A DNA stretch of 64,000 bases from Limanda limanda (GCF_963576545.1 NC_083637.1:20580507-20644506), one strand, 5' to 3'. Shown: positions 34,401 to 46,799, counted from the stretch's first letter. A program made the numbers and translations. Notes: a model not told the origin generated them from the sequence alone.

Positions 34401-35353
34401 TACCCCCTTGTCTGGACCTGCATCAAAAATTTAATGGGTTTCCTCTGACATGCATGTACAGTATCCAACAAGTCTCATAGACATCCCTTCTATTGTTTTT
34501 GTGTAATCTTGCTCACAAACAAAGATACAAATCAGCCAACAACACAACAACATCAAAACAGAGCCTGTTTGGTGGAGCAAGTTGCAGGTGAAGAGAAAAA
34601 AACTAAATGAGTAGTAACAACAAAATAAATCAGGAAACAAAAGCTCAAGAGGGCAGATGGTGGTGATAGGCTGGGTGCAAATAGCCAACTGTGATGAAAT
34701 TGTTTGTCTGGAGAGAACATCAGAGCAGTGGTGTTTCCTGGTGCATCGCCATATGTGCATCTGCTGAGACAGTGCAGGTGTGTGTTCTCCAGCAGGCATT
34801 CATTCTTTCTTCCCTGTATTGGTGCCAAATCTTCACAGGGGTTGTATTTTACACTTTATCTGATAAAAGCCAACCAGTAAAGTAGAAAACTGGCAGTAAA
34901 GCAACACTAAAAACATTTATTTCAAAAGGGTTATTTTCAAAACTATACTAATATCTAAAAAACTAAATCAGAAATCATGGGTTAATGAATTATCACATTA
35001 TAATTTTCATCAATAGCAATGTAACAAAAGTTAAATATGTGTATGATAATCTACTCAGTGAAGAGTTTAAAACAAAACCTTTACTCAGTAGCAAAAATCA
35101 AACAAAATAATAATGATAAATTATTATCAATATGTACTGATGTGAAAGTCTTATCTTGATTTGATGTTTGAACATATCGCCCAGCCCCAGAGGACAGGTA
35201 TGGCAAAACAGACGTATGACACGTGGGAAAAAGAAGAGTAAATAATACAGTTTGTAGCAGACAAGTGTTCTTGTTAAGAAATTATTCTTTCATGATTGGA
35301 TTTCCAGCAAACCTTAAACTCACTGTTGTCACTGAATCGCCTCTTTAATATCT
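31481..35353. other. sgcz intron, nothing certain
   Basis: Long AT-rich unique-looking stretch. It includes a purine-rich segment near 34085-34215 (gataagaaggagatggaagaaaag...) and a short TG tract near 33467-33501. No gene, RNA or mobile element could be supported. Frames up to about 122 codons have no recognisable content. Confidence 0.35.
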
Positions 35354-35722
35354 TAAAGGTTCAGTGTCTAGAATTAAGTGACATCTAGTGCTGAAGTTGA
35401 ATGTTGCCGCTGAATACCCCTCACCTCATACTCCTCTTCAAAACATGAAAGATAAACCTGTGGTAGCCTCCAGTTGTCCTAAGAACTCAAAAGGTGTTTA
35501 GTTTGTCCAGTTTGGGCTACTGTAAAAAACATGGCGGCCTTGGTAGAGAAGAGACGCTCCCGATGTAAAAATAAAGTATTTCAAAATAAAGGGACCATTC
35601 TAGGGTAAATAAAACAACAATTCACACATTTTTGATAATTACACACTAGTGAAAATAATACTAGGATTATATAATATTCAATTTCTGCCAATAGATCCCT
35701 TTCACCTAAATCTCACACTCAA
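35354..35722. mobile_element. MITE-like percomorph element (aaaggttcagtgt... ends)
   Basis: The left end aaaggttcagtgtctagaat and the reverse complement of the right end (ttgagtgtgagatttaggtg) are imperfect inverse copies (ttcagtgt.tagaatt.agtga versus ttgagtgtgagattt.aggtga). The interior words gtgacatctagtg, gaatacccctcacctca, gtgtttagtttgtccagtttgggctactgta, aacatggcggcc and gccaatagatccctttcacctaaat are those of a very common percomorph repeat. Non-coding. Confidence 0.65.
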
Positions 35723-35889
35723 AAATCGTTCATGAATGTTATGGGGACAGTTCCCTTCTTGCTCCTGCTTCTGTCGACCTCACCGTCACCAACTGTTGCT
35801 GTTGTACTTCTTTGCAAATGTTTATGTGGACGGGTTCAATGTGAGTTCAAATTCTTGAAGAGGTTGGAAAAAAAAGTTCTGATTTAAAT

Positions 35890-36032
35890 TGGGTGATAAA
35901 AAGAAGGGAAAGTGGGAGTGGGGGGGGGACACACAAATATCAAAGCAGAGGAAAGATGAGAGGGGAGAGGAGAGGAGGCCATGGAGGGGCAGACAGCAAG
36001 TATATGGGAAGTCAATTGGAGGATTTAAAGAA
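35890..36032. repeat. purine-rich low-complexity tract
   Basis: gtgataaaaagaagggaaagtgggagtggggggggg through gagaggggagaggagaggaggcc. Mostly A/G. Confidence 0.55.
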
Positions 36033-36141
36033 GAGACAGAGCGAGTGTGTCTGTGTGTGTGTGGGACAGAGAGAGCGTGTGTGTGTGTGTGTGTGTGTGT
36101 GACAGAGAGAGCGTGTCTGTGTGTGTGGGACAGAGAGAGCG
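36033..36141. repeat. minisatellite of GACAGAGAGAGCG plus TG blocks
   Basis: Three successive units of (g)gacagagagagcg separated by TG/TC arrays of varying length (gtgtctgtgtgtgtgtg, gtgtgtgtgtgtgtgtg, tgtctgtgtgtgtgg). Confidence 0.75.
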
Positions 36142-36268
36142 AGGGACAAGCTGTTGTGCTCATATCTCTCTCTCTCCATCTTGAGCTGAAGGCAATAATA
36201 TGATGATTGGGATATGATCTATATGGGTTTGGCCTTGAGCGAGGATTGTTGTCTGGTTAGACTGCACA

Positions 36269-36397
36269 AAACAACACACACACACACACATATACACGTA
36301 TACACCCACAACAACACGCACACAACAACACACACACACACACATATACACGAATACACCCACAACAACACGCACACAACAACACACACACACGCAC
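36269..36397. repeat. 54-bp tandem repeat, about 2.4 copies
   Basis: The unit acaacacacacacacaca / tatacacg(t/a)atacaccc / acaacaacacgcac repeats with a period of 54 bp (for example tatacacg at 36291 and 36345). The third copy is partial. Nearly identical copies imply a recent or homogenised duplication. Confidence 0.8.
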
Positions 36398-36464
36398 AGA
36401 AGGTCCTGCATTAATCTCGCATGCATTTAGACCATACAGACGATTTGGTCTTGTCCTGTAAATG

Positions 36465-36730
36465 TCAACGACCCTCTCTCTCTCTCTCCTTTCTCTCTCA
36501 TTTAATTTTCTCTCCATTCTACCTCTTCCTCTCACGTCGCTCCCTCCCTCTATCCTTCCAGGGTTTTTCTTCCTCCCTCTCTCCCCTCGTCTGGTTCGCC
36601 TTTGTGTCTGCTGCGCACCACCGCCAGCGTCACCTTCGTTCCTTCTCTTCCACCCCGTCCTTCTTTTTCCATCTAATCTCTTCTTCCTCCCTTCCGTCGC
36701 TGCCACCTTTCTCTCTCCCAGCTGTCCATT
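36465..36730. repeat. pyrimidine-rich low-complexity tract
   Basis: ccctctctctctctctcctttctctc through ctcttcctcccttccgtcgctgcc. Mostly C/T. Frames over it are compositional. Confidence 0.6.
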
Positions 36731-36734
36731 CATC

Positions 36735-36966
36735 TTCCCGTACCCCCACCATGCACACACTCACACACACATTCACACGCAGATGTGACAAGAAGGCCAA
36801 GTGTGCGTGTGTGGTGTGAGTGTGTGTGTAGGTAGTAGTGTGAGTGAGCCAAGATTGTTTCACAGCTTGAGTGGTCTGACTTTTCTTGCTCTGGATCAAT
36901 GAACACAAAGAATGGCGTCCCACACTGCCCCTGGGTATCTCTCTTTCTCCCTGTGTGTATGCGTGT

Positions 36967-37006
<40 letters not shown>

Positions 37007-37158
37007 TGTGTGTGTGCGTATGTGTGCATATGTGTGTGTGTATTGCACACTCCTTGTTTGGATTGAACTTCCCTTGTAAGTATACTGTACACTGAAATTG
37101 TGTTTGTGTGTGTTTGAATTTTCTTGCTGTGTTCCCATATGCCTGTGTGCCTATAGAT

Positions 37159-37207
<49 letters not shown>

Positions 37208-37210
37208 TGA
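36735..37210. repeat. CA/TG-rich complex with (TG)23
   Basis: Short CA runs at 36755-36780, interrupted TG sequence at about 36956-37042, and a clean TG array at 37162-37204 followed by gtgagagagagac. Threonine/histidine frames on the minus strand are artefacts. Confidence 0.8.
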
Positions 37211-37329
37211 GAGAGAGACGTGACCATTGACCAGTGACCTATGTGGTTCGAGGCCTGTAGCAGTAATCCATGCTGTGGGCTGGAGAGCAGAGTGGGGGGG
37301 TGGTCACTACGTGGATCAATATGTCAGCA

Positions 37330-37700
37330 GTGCACGCTCGTCCTCCGTCTCCCTTCCTCCTCCTGTCATTGGCGCCTCATCCCACCTTTTCTCTCTCCAT
37401 TATCACATCTTCCCTCTCCTCCTCCCTCCTACTCCCTCATTTGAATTCTCTCTTTCTCATTCCACTTTCTGTCTTTCTGCTCTCCTTTCATTTTTCAAAT
37501 CCTGCTCTCCGTCTGTAAATCATTCCCCTCCCCTCCTGTCTCTTTTTTTTTTTCTCTTCTTCCTTAACTTATTTTTCTCCGGTGCCAGCTTTTCTCCCCC
37601 ACATTCCTCTCCCAAGGCTGCCTGCCATTCTGCAAATCTATTTTCCTCACTCTAAATCACTGTCTTCATCACCCCTCATCATCCTCCATCTCTCTCTCTT
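37330..37700. repeat. pyrimidine-rich low-complexity tract
   Basis: cctccgtctcccttcctcctcctgtc through catcatcctccatctctctctctttc. About 370 bp dominated by C/T. The serine/leucine/proline frame 37227-37655 is compositional. Confidence 0.65.
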
Positions 37701-37842
37701 TCGAGGGAGATAGTGGTCGCCCTCATTCCTCTTCACCTTCCTCGGTGTCTGTCTGTTTTACTTTAGTTTTACAACTTCATTGCAAAGACTGTTAAGTCTT
37801 TGTTTTGTAAAAAATGAATAGAAAAAAACAATAGTGTTCCCC

Positions 37843-38303
37843 TTAAGATCCATCCATCCATTTATATAGAGCTTGTACTTTGAGGGTTGTGGGCGGGGTA
37901 CAGCCTAGAAACCAAACAGGGTCCACAGAGAACATCCTGTTGTCATATGCGTACTGATTCACAGCCTTGGATTTTCGAATCCCTGAATTGTATCTCGAGT
38001 CATACTCTTCGGTCACTCTTCTGAGGATCACGACAAATTCTCTTTCAGAAACATAGACAGACGCAGAGTGACGATCCCGTGCTGCCCTAAAACCGCTGAA
38101 GAGTTCAACAGTAAAACCACCGCTCTTCTGCCAGCTGCTGTTTCTGTTTGATACATGAAGATCAGATCAGAAGACTGATATCCAGAGATCACATATGAAC
38201 AACTCAGTAGGAGATTTTCCACAGATGCGTTCACAACAACATAGAAATCTCTGAAGCGATAAGCTGAGGGATTCCCCAGCGTGCAGGAGGCAGCACATAA
38301 CAT
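37843..38303 (-). other. two adjoining minus-strand frames of unknown origin (possible frameshifted relic)
   Basis: On the minus strand a 91-codon frame starting at 38303 (with an internal NASVENLLLSCSY stretch) stops at 38028-38030. A different frame open through the same point continues with EREFVVILRRVTEEYDSRY and remains open to 37843. Overlapping open frames could be a single frame broken by one indel. I do not recognise the sequence. The far end translates a 'tataaatggatggatgg' SINE/LINE-tail-like word, so at least that part is repeat. Directly to its right is a dispersed-repeat block, so the whole may be one repeat. Confidence 0.25.
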
Positions 38304-38330
38304 TTAAACTCCTCTGCAAAAATCACATGT

Positions 38331-38584
38331 TTTCGATTACAGCACGTTGACACTGGCTTCGGCCCTTATCACCAAAAGCCCTCTTACATGTGAATGGCAC
38401 CTGATTTTCACTCTATTCTTTTAGATGTTTCAGTTTTGCATCTGTCACATGTGAGGAACATCATTAATTCACGCACTGGGTCGCTTTGAATCCTTCAGAT
38501 AATCTCCCGCTGCTCATTCGGACTCATTCAGACAGTGATTTCACACGGAGCCCCTCCGGAGAATGTCAGAAGATTACCAGGAGG
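38331..38584 (+). repeat. dispersed repeat family C, copy 1
   Basis: tttcgattacagcac, the ...tatcaccaaa words, ttttagatgtttcagttttgcatc and aggaacatcatta line up with 61662-61850. The later words ctgctcattcggactcattcagacagtgatttcac and gagaatgtcagaagattacc belong to a repeat I recognise from percomorph genomes. Confidence 0.5.
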
Positions 38585-39590
38585 TCAGGCCTTGTCTTAA
38601 ATCAGTTTATGCGGGGTGTAATATCTATTTCAATTTTTTTGTATCATTTTGTATAGAAAACCTTTAAAAAAATACCTCTTTCATTGTTCAATCCCATTCC
38701 CTCTCTCCATCCTATCTCACACTCCTCCCCTCTATGATGGCGTCCTGCATTTAACATGCTTGTGTGGAAAAGGGGAAAAAGAAAAGATGTTTGATCACAG
38801 GAAATATTTGGATAGGACATGACAACCCGAATCACTGATGACTGATACATATGCACACGCTGGCTGGTGCACGCTCACATGAATAAGTAAAACACACTTA
38901 CACACTTTTACATCTCATGTTCTCTCTCTTTTTTCTCTCTTTTTTCTTTTTTTCGCGGTAGAGGGAGATTCGATGATAGCCGGAGGCGCTCTCTCTCTTT
39001 CAGCACCCCCGCTGCCTCCCTCTGCTCCTGCCACCGCCTCTAGATTTCTTCCCCCACTCTCATTCCGTCTCTCTCGATGACATCATAATATACGAATTAA
39101 CTCAGCGCACAGATAATCGGACACGTAGTTTGTGATGCACACGAGCAAGTGAACATACCTGCTTGTGTGTGTCTGTGTGTGTTTGTGTGTCACATGACAC
39201 CCTGATCATCCAGTTGGAAATCTGGCATCTCCAGGGCCTGACTCATCTGTTTTGTCTTTCATCTCCATGCTCTTCTCTTTTTCTTGACTTCCCTCTCTCT
39301 CCCTCGGAGACAAAGCTTTCACCTCTCATTTGTTTAATTATGTGCTTTAATTACAATAAGCCCCAAGCAATGTTTTCTGGATTTATTAGTTTTCTTCCAA
39401 CATGTAACATGCAAAAACTGTTGCATCAAGCCACACGTTGCTCGAGGCAGTTTCTTTTTATTTATTCTCAATATTTTTTAGTCATATTGTTTCTTTGTCT
39501 TACATTGAGGAGCAGCACTCATTGATTTGCTGTTGAGATTTGGAAATGCTTTCACTAAAAACCCTGCTTTAGCACTTAGATATAACCTGC
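38585..39590. other. sgcz intron, nothing certain
   Basis: Unique sequence with a T/C-rich patch near 38920-39060 and a small TG tract at about 39164-39189. No supported gene. Confidence 0.4.
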
Positions 39591-39598
39591 TTGTGCTT

Positions 39599-39704
39599 AG
39601 ATTTGCTCGGCTTGTGCTTAGACAGTTTTCCCGCGATCACGCTTCCCCTGGTTGCTCTCGGATTAACTTGAGCACACAGTTTGAGCACAAACAGAGCAAA
39701 TCTT
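39599..39704. repeat. inverted repeat, 20-bp arms with 62-base loop
   Basis: The left arm at 39599-39620 (agatttgctcggcttgtgct...) and the right arm at 39683-39704 match as inverse copies at about 18 of 20 bases. The word cttgtgcttaga also occurs as a direct repeat just to the left (39590-39601, again at 39611-39622). Possibly the core of a small foldback element. Confidence 0.55.
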
Positions 39705-42700
39705 GAATAAAGGTTGGAAGAAAAAACAAATCAATCACCCACTGAACTTAGCCACTGCTAAAAGCATGTTTAAATTCTCATATATATTATGACCTCTTAA
39801 ACAATCACCCACAGATGTTGTGAACCTTGTTTTGCTTCTAGGTTATAAAGTGTTTCTAAAGAGATTCCAGCCAAAACACTGAAGTAATGAATCCAGGACT
39901 ATCCGTCATCCCGGTCTCGTCTTCAATCCCCCCGGTCTGATTAATATTCCGCTCACTTCAGCTAAAAAAACACACCCAGTAACCTCCACTCACAGGACGG
40001 ACACTGCAAATACCAACCAGAGCAGCTAGCTGGCTGCACACACACACACACACACAACTAAGGAACTGAATGAAAGACAAGGCAAAGCCCATTTCAGGGT
40101 ATCTGTGTGTTGCAAGTCAGTTTTCTGAAGGATTAATTTTATTTGGACAGGGGAGAACGACATGCATGTCATTGTGGTTATGTGGCATGGGTTGTTACCA
40201 TGGAGCCCTGCCATTGCTATTTTTAATGGCTTTTTCTTCCTCCTGGAAACAGAACAGGGCAGAGTTTCAGGTTAATTTTGGCTTTCTGCAGAGAACACGG
40301 CAGCTGGAGTTTCTCTGCGTCACAGACAGGATGGAAAAATTGTTATGAAATGCACACAGGCAGCTGGTTTTAAAAAACAAAAGTTCCCCCGGTAGCGCAG
40401 GTAGACGTGATTGGACCTTTTCTAGATCAACACTCGCATCACACTGAGAATCTGTGTCTCACTGCTAATTCTGAAGTAGGACGTGCACGTTAGGAATAAC
40501 TGCTCTGGAAGATATTATTCATTTCCGTGTGCTGAACTACTTTAGACCTGGCACCAGAACGTGGTCCAACTTGACATTCATTAGGGAGCGTTAAGTTGAC
40601 GCCGCTGATGCTGCATCCTCTCTGGCCTTCGCCGGATTAAGACAGCTGAGTCTGTGGTGTATAAAGGGACACGGGGGAACAGTGTAACTCGGCTGCTGAC
40701 TCAGATCTTCGGGCGTAAGGAGCCGTTGTTGGAGACGCATTAATTCCGACTCCTTCGGCGGTAGTTCATGAGGAGGTAAGTACATTTATCATGAAATGCT
40801 TTCTTTATAATTAGCCTTACGAAGCGCGTGTCAGCATGTTGTTGTTTCCTCGTGCTGTTTGGTCACGGGGACTGTACGCCAGGCAACGCCTCTACCACTT
40901 CTTTCCAAACTAATATCAGGGGTTTGATGACAACAGGATCAATTTGTTTGTAAAAATAGGCTCAACTGTGTCAGCAGGGTGCTATTTCAGAGGTAATGAA
41001 GAAGGATCTGTGAATCCTCCGCTCATGAAAACAGCGTCTCATTTCACCGGGAGGAAGTATTCCCTTTACGGCAGGAACGCTTCACAGAAGTTAGGGGATC
41101 AGGTAAAGCATCCAATAAAACGAAATTAAAATCAATCACCAAAGACAGATTGCTGTTTTCTCCAACTCGTAAATGCTCCGTGTATCCCTCCATTAAAATC
41201 TGCATCGTCTATCTCTCCGTCCTTCCCACTGTCAGGGCTGGTTTGAAAAAACACGCACAGACACAAACAGTTCCTCTGGACAGAGAGGGGAGGAAGGGGG
41301 AAGGAAGAGAGAGATGAAAAGGTAGACAGGGGAAATAAGAGGAGACAGAGCAGGAGTTTGTGTGTCACCTGTCAATCAAATCATGTTTTTTTGTGCTGCG
41401 ATATCTTTATATATCGTGATTTTCTCTCTACACATTTATACACATACTTATATACCTATATGTCTGATAATGTGCAATTCTTCTTTAATCTAGCAAGTTT
41501 ACCAGACCAGAAATATTTAAGTGAACTAATTAAAGAGTTGGCCGAATATGGGAGATTTTGGGGGGGATTTAAAGTCAACAGTTCAAGAATTACACAAACC
41601 CGGAATATAGTTCGATATTTACAAAAAGTTAACTTTAGATTGAATAAAATTTGTCAGGCTCTGTTCTGCTCAATTTTAGAAGTTAAATAATATTATTATT
41701 ACTTAGTATCATTTAAATGTGAAAAATGTGATAATTCACTTTAAACAGCTCATAATTAAGCAGAAACAGTAGTAGATATATTTAACCAGCAAATTAAGTA
41801 ATGTTATATCCGTATAATTTTTCTGAATGACAAGGTAAAAATGACTACACACAGATATTGTATAGGTAGCAGATATCAATGTTGCTGTCAACTTCAAAAA
41901 TAAAACTCTACAAATCATACATCTCTTTCTGGGGTGAATGAAAACTGTCGATGGGTTAGAATCAGTCAATAAATGTAAGCAGACGCTTAATGCTGAGCAG
42001 AAACTCTAAAAGCTTTCATGAACTGCCCACAGGTCAAATCACATTCATGTTTAATTGAATGGCTCTACAGAATATGGCAATACAGAATATAAAATGTAAA
42101 ATACTGATAAAGTACTTGCACTCCTATAATATTGCCAAGTCAAAAAGACTTTAAAAAAGCAGTAATAAAAGTGCAATCAGGGCCAATGCCAATGTATAGA
42201 TTTTCTTTGTCAAAAACTGCTAAACCTGGTTAAAAATAGCATCATACTGCTGAACAGAGGAGCAGGTTAAAGGTCAGGAGGACGTCTGATAAACTGATTC
42301 CCTCTAAAGACGTGCACGGATGTATGCACTTTGTTTCACATGGAGCATTACCTTAGAGGTTTCCTTAAATGTAGATTCATGATTTTAACCAATTGGGATA
42401 AAGAAAAGCTGCCTGTCTGTTTCGGAGTCTGACGGAAACACTATGAAGCACAAGTGAGTCAGAAAACCACAAGGACAAACTTGAAACTAGGTGAATCAAA
42501 AGTGTCTCTTTACCCGCTGCCAGTCTCTTTCCTGGGTGTTTCCTTTTTGGTCTGGGCCGATGAAAGTCGTGGAAGCCGAGCATTGATCCGCTCTGTAGGG
42601 GGACAACAGACGTTCTCCACATCTTTACCCCTTCATGTGTGGGACTATGGGTGTGTGTGTGTGTCTGTGTGTGCATGTGATGAGGTTTCTGTTTCTTTCT

Positions 42701-43427
42701 TCAGGTTTGCCGTTACGTCCTGATGTGTATATGTGTGTGTGGATGTAACCAGCTGTTCTCTGATGGTGCCAAATATAATGTGAACTCCACATGAGTTTGA
42801 GCTTGCATTAAATGACTCAATATGTTTTGTGCATTTTATTTGTACGTGTGTCTGTGTGGTGTGTTTCTTGGTTATGATACTGTTTGGGAAATTGTGTTTG
42901 TACTGTATCTATGTGTGTGTGTGTGTTTGTGTGGCAGATTATAGTCTTTCACCCATCACTGAGCTCACAGCACCCGTGGGCTCAGTTATTTATCCTGGTT
43001 CTTTTCACAGTTTAGCTGGTAACAACACGCCGCAGCAGCGTGTTCGCTGGTTGCCTTATCTTAAGGTAGCAAAAGCTGCCACAAACACACAGTTTACATT
43101 CATCTCTCATATACTAATATTGTTGCACAGCATGTATTTATACTCCATTACAGCTCTTTACTACAGGAATGTGTCCTCATCCTGCAGCAAGTCAATCCTC
43201 AGTCTTAAATGCAGCAGCAAGCCGACAGCTGGAGACACAACTGTGCTGGTAATCGTGTCGTTATGCTCCCGAGGTGAGTTTGTGCTCCTCGGTGCCCAAG
43301 AGGAGACCTCATTTATCGTACAGTCAAAATGTTAATGCAAACTAAAGTACTGTCCGATCTCCAAGGTTGAGATAAGGATTTGACTATTTTTTATGGTTAG
43401 TTTAGACAATGCATAACATTATGCATT
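39705..43427. other. sgcz intron, nothing certain
   Basis: Long unique-looking stretch with minor simple sequence: CA11 near 40036-40056, a purine-rich segment at 41280-41350, and short TG tracts at 42648-42672 and 42913-42929. Frames of up to 168 codons (42829-43335) have no recognisable domain. No gene or RNA supported. Confidence 0.35.
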
Positions 43428-43625
43428 GTGGGGCGGTGGGGCCTAGAGGGTAGAGTGGGCGCTCTCCAACAAGAAGGTTCCCAGTTCAATCCCCACTCTT
43501 CCCCATCTGCATGCCGAAGTGTCCTTGGTAAGATACTGAGCCCCTAAATGGCCCCTCATAAATGTTGAGTTTACTAAAAATGTAAGTCGCTCTGGACAAA
43601 AGCGTCAGCTAAATGACATGTAAAA
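43428..43625 (+). mobile_element. full-length-looking tRNA-derived SINE
   Basis: The head ggggcggtggggcctagagggtagagtgggcgctctcc has the A-box position (tagagtggg), and agttcaatcc at 43483-43492 the B box. Next come catgccgaagtgtccttgg.aagatactgagcccctaaatggcccctcataaatgttgag and the tail taagtcgctctggacaaaagcgtcagctaaatgacatgtaaa. This head-body-tail order is that of a well-known, relatively young percomorph SINE. It is in the sense orientation of sgcz. Confidence 0.8.
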
Positions 43626-43689
43626 TTATAGAAGAGAATGGTTTTAAAGGTTTAATTAGTTTTGCATCTATTATGTTCGATGAAATAGA

Positions 43690-43708
43690 AAGGGTTAGGG
43701 TTAGGGTT
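43690..43708 (+). repeat. short TTAGGG-type telomere-like array
   Basis: agggttagggttagggtt: about three telomere-like units, 65 bp beyond the SINE. Too short to be more than a minor simple repeat. Confidence 0.7.
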
Positions 43709-44155
43709 GAATTGATAGGGACCTGATCAATGAGTCGTCCACTAACCATCGGGTCGGTGGTTCTATCCAAGTCTCTTCCAAACCATGTGCCGAAGTACAG
43801 GGCTATTTACAAATATCATAAGTTTCTGGTTGCACTTCAACCTGATTCTATTTCCTACTTGATTTAATTGACCCTGGACCAGATGGAGACGAGAGCCTGA
43901 CTTGATGACTTAAGAGGAGTCCAAATAGGAATTAGTCAATTTGTATCTCAGCCAGACCACATCCTGCTGTATGCTGACTCCAGGAACTTCAACTTATCTC
44001 TTTTACATCCCCTTGTCTGCCAGCCAGACTGGAAGAGAGAGCAGTGGACTGGGCAAATGCCTGTGCCCCTACAGGGCAATCAGACATACATGGTCAATTT
44101 ATGTGGAATGTATAATGCAGCATCTAGCACCTTGACTCTGAGCATTGATGTAAGC

Positions 44156-44240
44156 CAGTAGTCGGCAACTTGCAGCCTGCAGGTCAAAACTGGCCCATCA
44201 GCAATAAAATGTGGCCAGACCATTTTGATAAAAAACTGTT
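44156..44240. repeat. possible hAT element left end
   Basis: cagtagtcggcaacttgcagcctgcagg followed by ggcccatcagcaataaaatgtggcc resembles the CAGTGGTCGGCAACCTGCGGC-type terminus of some hAT elements. No convincing right end or target duplication was found downstream (a weak candidate ends at 44719), so only the left part is annotated. Confidence 0.35.
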
Positions 44241-46799
44241 TTAATCATATCAATCTGATACAGACATTCCCAGGTGTCAGAGGTGCTGATCTCTGTCATG
44301 GCAACAACATTCATGGAAACAGTGTTTGTTTTGTCACTGCAATCCAGCATATCAAGCTTGATTGCATGGCTTTTATTTTGAAAAGTTTTTAATTTGAGTC
44401 CGAGGATTGCGACGATGGCTTAACTCTAAAGTGTCCAACATGCCAATTATTAAGAAATAACACCAGTTAACACCTTGTTACTTCTGCATCTCCAACACAT
44501 CTGAATGAAAAACACAAGCCAGATTGTGTGTCACTGCAACTGTAGACAGCTGCACAAAACCCAAAAAAAACATCACACACAAGTGGCTCTGTTTGTTTCT
44601 GACACCACAATCACAATCAATGATTCACTTCACTAAGTATTCTGCAACAAATTCAGGGTGCATCTTTTAATAGGTTTCTTGGTTTAGTCTCAGATTGCGT
44701 TCGGGCCCTCCATCTACTGCTCAAACTTGTGCAGGTGTACGCTTTTTTATTTCTCCTGGAAAATGAGCTCTCTGTAAAAATTCTCCCACACACACACGCA
44801 GAGCTGTGAATATGTGTTTCTGCTCTCAACGCCTGTTAACGCCTCGGCAGCACTTGAAGGTGGATTATTACCTAGATCAATAGTTCAATCCTTGAAGTAT
44901 GCCCCTTAAAAACAACAATGTTTATTCATTATGTTTTTTTGTATCCAAAGCTTCTACTCTGACAGCGATGATGAAAACACTGCAGAAAAGACGGGTGTAC
45001 AGCGAGAGGCTGGTTTCAAGCCCAGCGCTGCGATCGAGCTGCACCAAAAAGGCGTGAGATTTATGGCCCTTAGCTGCACATTTCCTTCAAGTATATTTTG
45101 TATATTGATTTCTGCAATTGAGGAGCGCTTATAAATATTTCCATTTTGTCAAGCAATGTGCTTCCAACATTCTCCATGTGGATGTGAGTCCTGCGGGCCT
45201 ATTTGAAGCCCCTGTTTTCCCCACTGTGTGCTACGCTCAAGATGAAGCAGAATGTACACGTATTACACCACTGACAATAGCAGCTCCACTGGGAGATGAT
45301 CTAAAGCATTGCAGCAGTCATTAACCGAGGACGGACCAGCTCATGTTCCTTTTGAGCTGAATTGAATTTCTTCAGCAGTGTGGGGATTTGAAACAAGTCA
45401 TCTCTTCCATCTTAAATGTGGTGGAAGCGATTATCAAATGCAGTACATATGATCTTGGAAAGGCGGGAAGCCGCATTAACATGGGAGAGGCGTTCCAGGG
45501 TCTGGCAAAGAGACTCGCTCGATGGCTGAGTCTGAAAGGCATGAAGACTAGAGGGAAAGCATGGTCTGTTGTTGCCTCTGGGTCAGTATTGTTACTTGTT
45601 AGTTAACAAGCATATGTATCATATTTGTGTGTCCAGTAATGTTAAATTATTTATCCACAGACATTAAGCTCAATTTCTAGTATGCCAAGATCAGCTGTTG
45701 GAGTAATGCTATCTATAGAAGAAGAGTTGAGCTGGCTCATGTCCTTTCTGCACGTTATGAGAGTACACTAATTTCAATGTTCTAGGAGACACTAGGGATT
45801 CTCGGGTTCGTCGTTACCATTGCAATGAGAATTCATGGCCAAAGCTTTTCAAGGAGCCCTGAAGGGAGGGATGGATTCGTTTAGCTGTTTGATGCAAATC
45901 TCAACAGTCTTTTTACAGAATCCAATACTTTCTGTGCAACTATTGTCCTGTCTGACTGACGTCTTTATGATTCTCTTACCACTTTTACACCATAATAAAC
46001 TGGTGGAAACTTTTTTTTAAATGGGTAAACCTGCTGAAAAAGGTGATGACTCCCTTCCCAAATTGCCTTTTTTTTGTTCTCTCGGTGAGTCATGTTCAAC
46101 TTCACGAACCCATCAGCAACTGAGGCGCTCTCTCATCTCGCTGTCTTGGCAAATTTGGTGCTTTCACGCGGATGTCACGTTTCCATCACTGCCAATTGGA
46201 GCCGGAGCAGATAAATACCTTTGTCTTCTGCAGAGTCATTTGACCAGGTAGTGAATGCCAATTGTATCAATTCCCACTGCAGACAAAAGCCAGATGCTGG
46301 TGGGTGGTAATGGGTTTTTTGACCAGTGGAAAAAGGAAGCTCCATTTACTGCATGCATACCTAATCTAGCATCAGCCTCAACATGTTGCCTGTTTAACTG
46401 ATCTGAATGTGCAGTGGCCATGGTAGAAAGCTACTGGGTCCACAACAAGGGTCCTTCACATAAACAGCATCAGATCATAATGTATGAAATGGACAATCCA
46501 AATCACTTCCTGTGTGGAACTAATTCAGCTCATTCATTAAGTATTGACCAGATACACAATTGAAATACCCACATTGCCTGTACAATTGTTTACCACAATG
46601 CCCCAGAGACAAGAGATCTCATTGACCACATCAGAAAAGCGAATAAATAATAATGTAATTTTGAAAAATGATGATTCAAACATTAATTTGAAGTGTCCCC
46701 TAGCTTGTGCAGTGGGCCTGCCAGGACAGTGGGTGTAATATAAATGGTGGCAATATCAATCTGCTTAATTAGGACTATATAACATTTCTATCCATTTGA
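44241..46799. other. sgcz intron, nothing recognised
   Basis: Unique-looking sequence with small simple runs only. Short frames carry no recognisable content. Confidence 0.35.

Noticed and set aside
36033..36397. CRISPR-like repeat-spacer array
   Set aside because: Periodic units are simple-sequence minisatellites without unique spacers, in a vertebrate genome.
36257..36760. 167-codon minus-strand frame rich in Arg/Gly and Cys/Val
   Set aside because: Runs across a pyrimidine-rich tract and the 54-bp CA repeat; the composition fully explains it.
36730..37227. 165-codon minus-strand Thr/His-rich frame
   Set aside because: Translation of CA/TG repeats.
42829..43335. 168-codon plus-strand frame
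   Set aside because: Contains translated TG tracts, with no motif, no splice-site-supported structure and no family resemblance.
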